A DNA stretch of 41,908 nt from Elusimicrobiota bacterium (GTDB lineage Bacteria > Elusimicrobiota > Elusimicrobia > UBA1565 > UBA9628). The stretch is taken from the NCBI GenBank assembly GCA_016191335.1, contig JACPOW010000116.1, positions 1 to 41,908 on the forward strand, given 5' to 3'. This document shows, in pieces, positions 38,235 through 41,908 of the stretch (positions within the stretch are counted from its first letter, which is position 1; the number at the start of each line of letters is the position of its first letter). Under the pieces are notes generated by a model. It did no database searches. It saw only the letters and a program-made list of their open reading frames with translations, and was not told where the DNA came from. The position numbers and the translations under genes are program-made.

Positions 38235-38798
38235 ATGAAGCGTCTCTGGCCTTTGGCCGTCCTGCTGGTCCTGGCGTTCCCCGTGCGCGCCCAGGAAGGC
38301 GAGGACGCGCCCGCCTCGGACACGCCTGCGGCCGACCATTCCGGTCATGAGCCGCCCCTCGGCCCTCCGGAGGGCGAGGCCCCCTCGGACGATCCCGCGC
38401 CGTCCCAGGACGAGCCCAACTCCTCCGAGGAGCAGCCCGCTCCTCAGGGCGGAGCCGCGCCCAACGAGGCGGCCGAGGGCGAGGAGCCGGCGGAGAAGCC
38501 GGCCAAGGAAGAGCCGATGATCAGCGTGAAGGTCGCGACCCCCGACGCCGAGGAAGGCGACGAGGAGGGCGTGGCCCCCGCGGCCCCGAAGAAGAAGGTG
38601 GAGCCGACCGCCACTTTGATGAAGGCGCCGAAGAAGGGCAAGCCGGCCGCCAAGGGCGCGAAGCAGGCCAAGGGCAAGAAGGGCGAGAAGCAGGCGCCCC
38701 CTCCCGTGAAGGCGAAGGCCCCCGTCGTCGCGCCCGAGCCTCCCCCGCCGCCGGTCCCCGCGGTGCCGCTGACGCCGATCACGCCCCGGAACCCCTAA
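38235..38798 (+). CDS. Secreted Pro/Ala-rich protein with acidic and basic halves
   Basis: The 187 residues begin with a signal peptide (about 1-18, ending VRAQ). No folded domain is visible. Residues about 20-110 are rich in Glu, Asp, Pro and Ser; about 118-160 are rich in Lys and Ala (KKGKPAAKGAKQAKGKKGEK); and the end is Pro-rich (PEPPPPPVPAVPLTPITP). Such sequences behave as disordered periplasmic linkers. It is the only plus-strand gene between 16 kb and the window end and is convergent with batE, 4 bases away. An alternative ATG at 38211 would add eight residues. No function can be assigned. Confidence 0.6.
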   Translation: MKRLWPLAVLLVLAFPVRAQEGEDAPASDTPAADHSGHEPPLGPPEGEAPSDDPAPSQDEPNSSEEQPAPQGGAAPNEAAEGEEPAEKPAKEEPMISVKVATPDAEEGDEEGVAPAAPKKKVEPTATLMKAPKKGKPAAKGAKQAKGKKGEKQAPPPVKAKAPVVAPEPPPPPVPAVPLTPITPRNP

Positions 38799-38802
38799 GC
38801 GT

Positions 38803-39525
38803 TTAGAGCTTTTCGACCGACGCGGCGAGGATCCAGCCTTTCACGCCTTCCTTGAGGAGGCCCACCTCGAGCCATTCCCCGCTCTCCGACAGGATGCGGA
38901 CGCGGCGGCCTTCGGGCGCGGTGTAGCCGACGGTGAACTTCTCCCCCGGCCCGTTGCGCAGCTCCGCTCGCCCGGCGACGATGACCCCGCGGCCGGCCGG
39001 GAGCACGGCGGAGAGCCCCGCCCACCAGAGGCCGAACAGCGCCCAGGCCGCGGCGGCGCCGAGGAGCCAGTCGCGCAGCGCCTCGCGCCGCTCCGGGCTC
39101 CCGAGCAAGGACAGGCCGGCGAGGATCATGGCCGCCCAGGCGGCGAGCCAGTGGAGGCCGGCCAGCTCGCGGGCGGACAGCGCGGTGAAGGCCGCGAAGG
39201 CGGGGGCGGGTATGCCGGGAGGCGCCAGCTCCTCGCCGGAGCGCTTCAGGACGAAGTCGAGGTTGTGCCGCCCGTCGCCGTCGCGCGGGTCGAGGTCGAA
39301 GGCGCGCTGGTAGGAGGCGGAGGCGCGGCCGAGCTTGCCGGCCTTGAGCAGCGCGTTGCCGAGGTCGTAGTGGAGCGCCGGGTCGCCGGGGTCGGCGGCG
39401 ACGAGGGCTTCGAACGCGGCGGCCGCCCGGTCGTAGCTCCCGGCGTCGTAGGCGGCCTTGGCGTCGGCGTACGGCGCGGCCGCGGCGGGCAAGGCGAGCG
39501 CGGCGGCGAGCAGGGCGAGGATCAT
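38803..39525 (-). CDS. batE: BatE-like TPR and SH3-domain protein
   Basis: The 240 residues have a signal peptide (about 1-17) and two to three TPR units (YADAKAAYDAGSYDRAAAAF, LHYDLGNALLKAGKLGRASA). Two membrane helices follow (about 121-138 and 150-170), and then a C-terminal bacterial SH3 domain (AELRNGPGEKFTVGYTAPEG, WLEVGLLKEGVKGWILAASV). This order matches BatE of the MoxR-BatA-E (aerotolerance) cluster, whose role in the envelope is poorly defined. It overlaps batD by 4 bases (ATGA). The adjacent convergent gene leaves no room for a terminator. Confidence 0.8.
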   Translation of the reverse strand: MILALLAAALALPAAAAPYADAKAAYDAGSYDRAAAAFEALVAADPGDPALHYDLGNALLKAGKLGRASASYQRAFDLDPRDGDGRHNLDFVLKRSGEELAPPGIPAPAFAAFTALSARELAGLHWLAAWAAMILAGLSLLGSPERREALRDWLLGAAAAWALFGLWWAGLSAVLPAGRGVIVAGRAELRNGPGEKFTVGYTAPEGRRVRILSESGEWLEVGLLKEGVKGWILAASVEKL

Positions 39526-41351
39526 GAGCGGAGCTCCTTGTCGAAGGCCAGCGCGAGCGCGCGGATCTCGTCGGCGAGGCGCTTGACCTCCGCCTGGCCG
39601 GCGCCGCCCGGGGCGTAGCGCAGCAGGTCGAGCTCTTCCCACACCGACCTCAGGCGCGCGAGCTCGGCCGCCTGCGCCGCCTTGCGGCCTTGCAGCGCGG
39701 CCGTCACGGCCTTGAGCGTCAGCCCGGCCGCGGGCTGGCCGAGCTTGTCGGCGAAATAGCCGGTCAGCGCCTCGCCGAGAAGGGCCACCGCGCGGGCGCG
39801 GTCCGCGGCGGGCTGGGCCTCGGCCTCGCGCAGGCGGCGCTCCGACGCGGCGCGGGCTTCGCTCGCGCGTCGGCCGCGCGGATCGGCGGCCAGGGCGCGG
39901 CGGCGGAGGTCGAGCGCGAGCGCGACGAGGAGGAACGCGCCGGGAAGCGCGTGCCACGGGCCGGTGCGTCCGAAGGCTCCGAGCGCGGCGAGCGCCTTGG
40001 CGGGCAGGCCGCGGCCGTCCGGCGCCTTCAGGTAGCGGATGTCGGCGGCCACCTCGGCCACGCCGGGCGCCGTCGCGGCGCCGGGGCCGACGACGGGAAG
40101 GGCCGCGTTCGGGTCCCCCGGCAGGACGGTGAGACGGAGAGGCTTGCTCTGCGCCCGGGCGTAGGCGCGCTTGGCCGGGTCGTAGTAGGAGACCGTGAGC
40201 GGAGGGATCTCGAGCGGGCCGGAGACGCGCGCGACGAGGACGGTCTTGAAGGTCTTCGCCCCGCCGACCTTGTCGCCGAAGCGTTCGAGCTTGACGGAGC
40301 TCTCGGAATCGAAGAAGCGGACGGACGGGAGGTCGGGCCGCTTGGGCTCGGGCAGGGACTTGATGTTGCCGACGCCGCCGACGACGACGGTCAAGGTCGC
40401 CGCCTCGCCGGCGCGGAGCTGGGTCCGGTCCACGGAGGACTCCACGGTCAGCGCGCCCACGATGCCGGAGAAATCGTCGGGGGCCCCGGCCGGCAGCGGG
40501 TCGGCCTGGAGGGTGAGCGGGTCGGTCTGCAGGCGCCGCGCCTCGGGAGGGGCGGCGTTGAAGAAGCGGTCGAAGAAGTCGTCTCCGGTGAGCCCTCCCC
40601 GCCGCGGAAGCTGCACCGTGACGACGGCGGGCCCGATCGCCGCGCGCCCGGCCTGGACCGGGAACAGGGCGCTCTTGAGCTCGGAGAAGTTGTAGGCGCG
40701 TCCCCGGATCACGGTCGTGCCCTGGCCCTCGGCGCCCAGGCTCTCGGCGAGCAGGCCGGTCAGCTTCGGCGCGTCGTACTGGGGCGCGCCGAGCAGCGGC
40801 ACGGCCGTGAAGAAGCGGACGACCAAGGTGACCTGCTCGTTGACGAGGGCCCGGTTCTTCTCGAGCTGGGCCGTGACGAAGGCGTCCGGGGAGGCGCCCG
40901 GGTTCGGCGCGGTCGCCGGGGACTGGCTCGGCACCGGCGGCTGGTGGGGCGCCGGCCCCTGGCCCGGGGCCGGCGCCGGCGCTTCCTTCGGCGCCGCGTC
41001 GACGTTGAAGACCATCGGCGGCGTCGGCGCGGCGCCGGGGACCTCGATCGCGGGCACGACGAAGCGTCCCGTCTTGCGCGGGTTCAGGACGAAGGTGTGC
41101 ACGACGCTCGACGAGACGCGCCCGTTGATGATGGTCATGCTCTGGCTCTTGCCGGACTCGTAGATCTCGACGTCGGGGATCAGCGGCGGCTTCGGCGAGG
41201 CGGAGCCCGAGCCCTGGATCGCCACGGAGAGCACGATCTGGTCGCCGAGGACGAGCTGGTGGCTGCTCAAGGTCGCGGTGGCGGAGAGGTCCGCCGCCGC
41301 GGCGGAGGCGGCGCCCGAAGCCAGCGCGGCGGCGAGGAGGATCGTCCTCAC
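39522..41351 (-). CDS. batD: BatD-like oxygen-tolerance protein
   Basis: The 609 residues start at GTG 41349-41351. A signal peptide (about 1-20) is followed by several Ig-like beta domains. The first has the typical LSSHQLVLGDQIVLSVAIQG and later VVHTFVLNPRKTGRFVVPAI motifs of BatD. A Pro/Ala/Gln-rich insert lies at about 123-155. There is one membrane helix near 465-480 and a cytoplasmic helical tail with many Arg, Ala and Leu. The gene overlaps both batC (GTGA) and batE (ATGA). BatD is thought to work in the periplasm with VWA-domain proteins BatA and BatB, which should lie just right of the window. Confidence 0.85.
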   Translation of the reverse strand: MRTILLAAALASGAASAAAADLSATATLSSHQLVLGDQIVLSVAIQGSGSASPKPPLIPDVEIYESGKSQSMTIINGRVSSSVVHTFVLNPRKTGRFVVPAIEVPGAAPTPPMVFNVDAAPKEAPAPAPGQGPAPHQPPVPSQSPATAPNPGASPDAFVTAQLEKNRALVNEQVTLVVRFFTAVPLLGAPQYDAPKLTGLLAESLGAEGQGTTVIRGRAYNFSELKSALFPVQAGRAAIGPAVVTVQLPRRGGLTGDDFFDRFFNAAPPEARRLQTDPLTLQADPLPAGAPDDFSGIVGALTVESSVDRTQLRAGEAATLTVVVGGVGNIKSLPEPKRPDLPSVRFFDSESSVKLERFGDKVGGAKTFKTVLVARVSGPLEIPPLTVSYYDPAKRAYARAQSKPLRLTVLPGDPNAALPVVGPGAATAPGVAEVAADIRYLKAPDGRGLPAKALAALGAFGRTGPWHALPGAFLLVALALDLRRRALAADPRGRRASEARAASERRLREAEAQPAADRARAVALLGEALTGYFADKLGQPAAGLTLKAVTAALQGRKAAQAAELARLRSVWEELDLLRYAPGGAGQAEVKRLADEIRALALAFDKELRS

Positions 41352-41908
41352 CAGTCCTCCGCCGACGGCGGCTTGCCCTGCGCGCGGCGGCCCTGGCCTT
41401 CCTGAGCCTGACGCTGGGCCTGCTTCTCGCGTTCGCCGACGGCGCGCAGGATGCGGTCGGCCTCCTCCTTGGTGAGCTGGTCCTGGGGCCGCGTCTTCGG
41501 AGGGCTCTTCGGCCGGTCGTTCGGACCCCCTCCTCCGCCCTGAGGCTTGTCCTTCTTGTCCTCGGGCTTCTGGGGCTCGTCCTTCTTCTTGTCCTGCTGG
41601 CTCTTCGGCGGCGGCGGGTTCTTGAGCTTCTGCAAGGTCACGGCCAGGTTGTGGCGGGCCTCGGCGTCTCCGGGCGACAGCGCCAGGGAGCCGCGGAACG
41701 CCGCCGCGGCGTTCGGAAGGTCTCCGGACTTGAAGCGCGCGTTGCCCAGGTTGTACAGCGCCGCCGCCCGCGTCGCCGGCGGCAGGTCCTTGCGGGCGGC
41801 CACGGCCTCGTACATCGCCGTCGCGTCCTCGAGCTTCTCGAGCCGGTACAGGGCGCCGCCTGCGTTGAACGCGGGGCGCAGGTCCTTGGGCGCCTTCGCG
41901 GCGGCCTC
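41348..41908 (-). CDS. batC: BatC-like TPR protein, 5' end beyond window
   Basis: The frame is open from the right window edge (41908) to TGA 41348-41350, 186 codons, and is missing its N-terminus. It starts with TPR units (AFNAGGALYRLEKLEDATAM, AALYNLGNARFKSGDLPNAA, LALSPGDAEARHNLAVTLQK). A long charged Pro/Lys/Gln/Gly-rich tail and a terminal TKEEADRILRAVGEREKQ helix follow, which is characteristic of BatB/BatC C-termini. An ATG at 41813-41815 is internal, since the TPR pattern continues upstream of it. It overlaps batD by 4 bases. Confidence 0.8.
   Translation of the reverse strand, partial: EAAAKAPKDLRPAFNAGGALYRLEKLEDATAMYEAVAARKDLPPATRAAALYNLGNARFKSGDLPNAAAAFRGSLALSPGDAEARHNLAVTLQKLKNPPPPKSQQDKKKDEPQKPEDKKDKPQGGGGGPNDRPKSPPKTRPQDQLTKEEADRILRAVGEREKQAQRQAQEGQGRRAQGKPPSAEDW

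Overview
The window is G+C-rich (about 70-77% in coding lines counted by hand) and gene-dense. Most genes sit in tightly packed operons with 1-, 4- or 8-base overlaps and frequent GTG starts. Outer-membrane barrels ending in Phe, a Bat (aerotolerance-type) cluster, PilT and a PilZ protein point to a diderm bacterium. My taxonomic guess is an Elusimicrobiota-like lineage; this is weak inference from gene order and style, not shown by any marker here.

Layout. 1-2.9 kb, minus strand: a cut-off secreted ConA-like protein, tRNA-Glu and tRNA-Lys, a secreted glycosidase-like TIM barrel and a rhomboid-like membrane protein. 2.96-15.8 kb, plus strand: one long housekeeping run, murB-ftsQ-ftsA-ftsZ-pilT-dNK-yfiH-hisC-cmk-plsC-rpsA-TPR-lysA-small membrane protein. 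15.8-17.9 kb: mostly gene-free, with a polar T-rich repeat array, a candidate dif site at 16523-16550, one winged-helix-like gene and a cluster of hairpins. 17.9-38.2 kb: almost entirely minus strand, with two porin-like barrels, two nucleotidyltransferases, an RpoS-like sigma factor, apt, tRNAs, a MerR/HU pair, gpsA-plsY, hflX, a membrane-fused spermidine synthase-like protein, miaA, a toxin-immunity pair, pilZ, miaB and fur. 38.2 kb to the end: one plus-strand secreted low-complexity protein, then batE-batD-batC.

Two points stand out. First, 32499-35580 encodes a polymorphic-toxin-like pair between miaB-pilZ and miaA. A secreted 929-residue protein carries a degenerate trypsin/HtrA-like domain, a Pro-rich linker, an Ig-like segment, a hydrophobic helix and a C-terminal domain matching the CdiA-CT RNase A-like toxins. 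Its 3' end overlaps a 105-codon gene that resembles CDI immunity proteins. There are no FHA repeats and no CdiB, so it is not a canonical CDI locus, and its 3' end is markedly poorer in G+C than its surroundings. Second, plus-strand genes on the left and minus-strand genes on the right converge on a dif-like 28-mer beside an array of ten same-direction TGG-T(n)-GG elements, which suggests the chromosome terminus.

Smaller observations include three genes whose -10 box ends exactly 7 bases before the start codon (candidate leaderless mRNAs), a probable recent nonsense codon in the TPR gene before lysA, a near-consensus promoter inside murB, and a structured leader in front of a porin gene.
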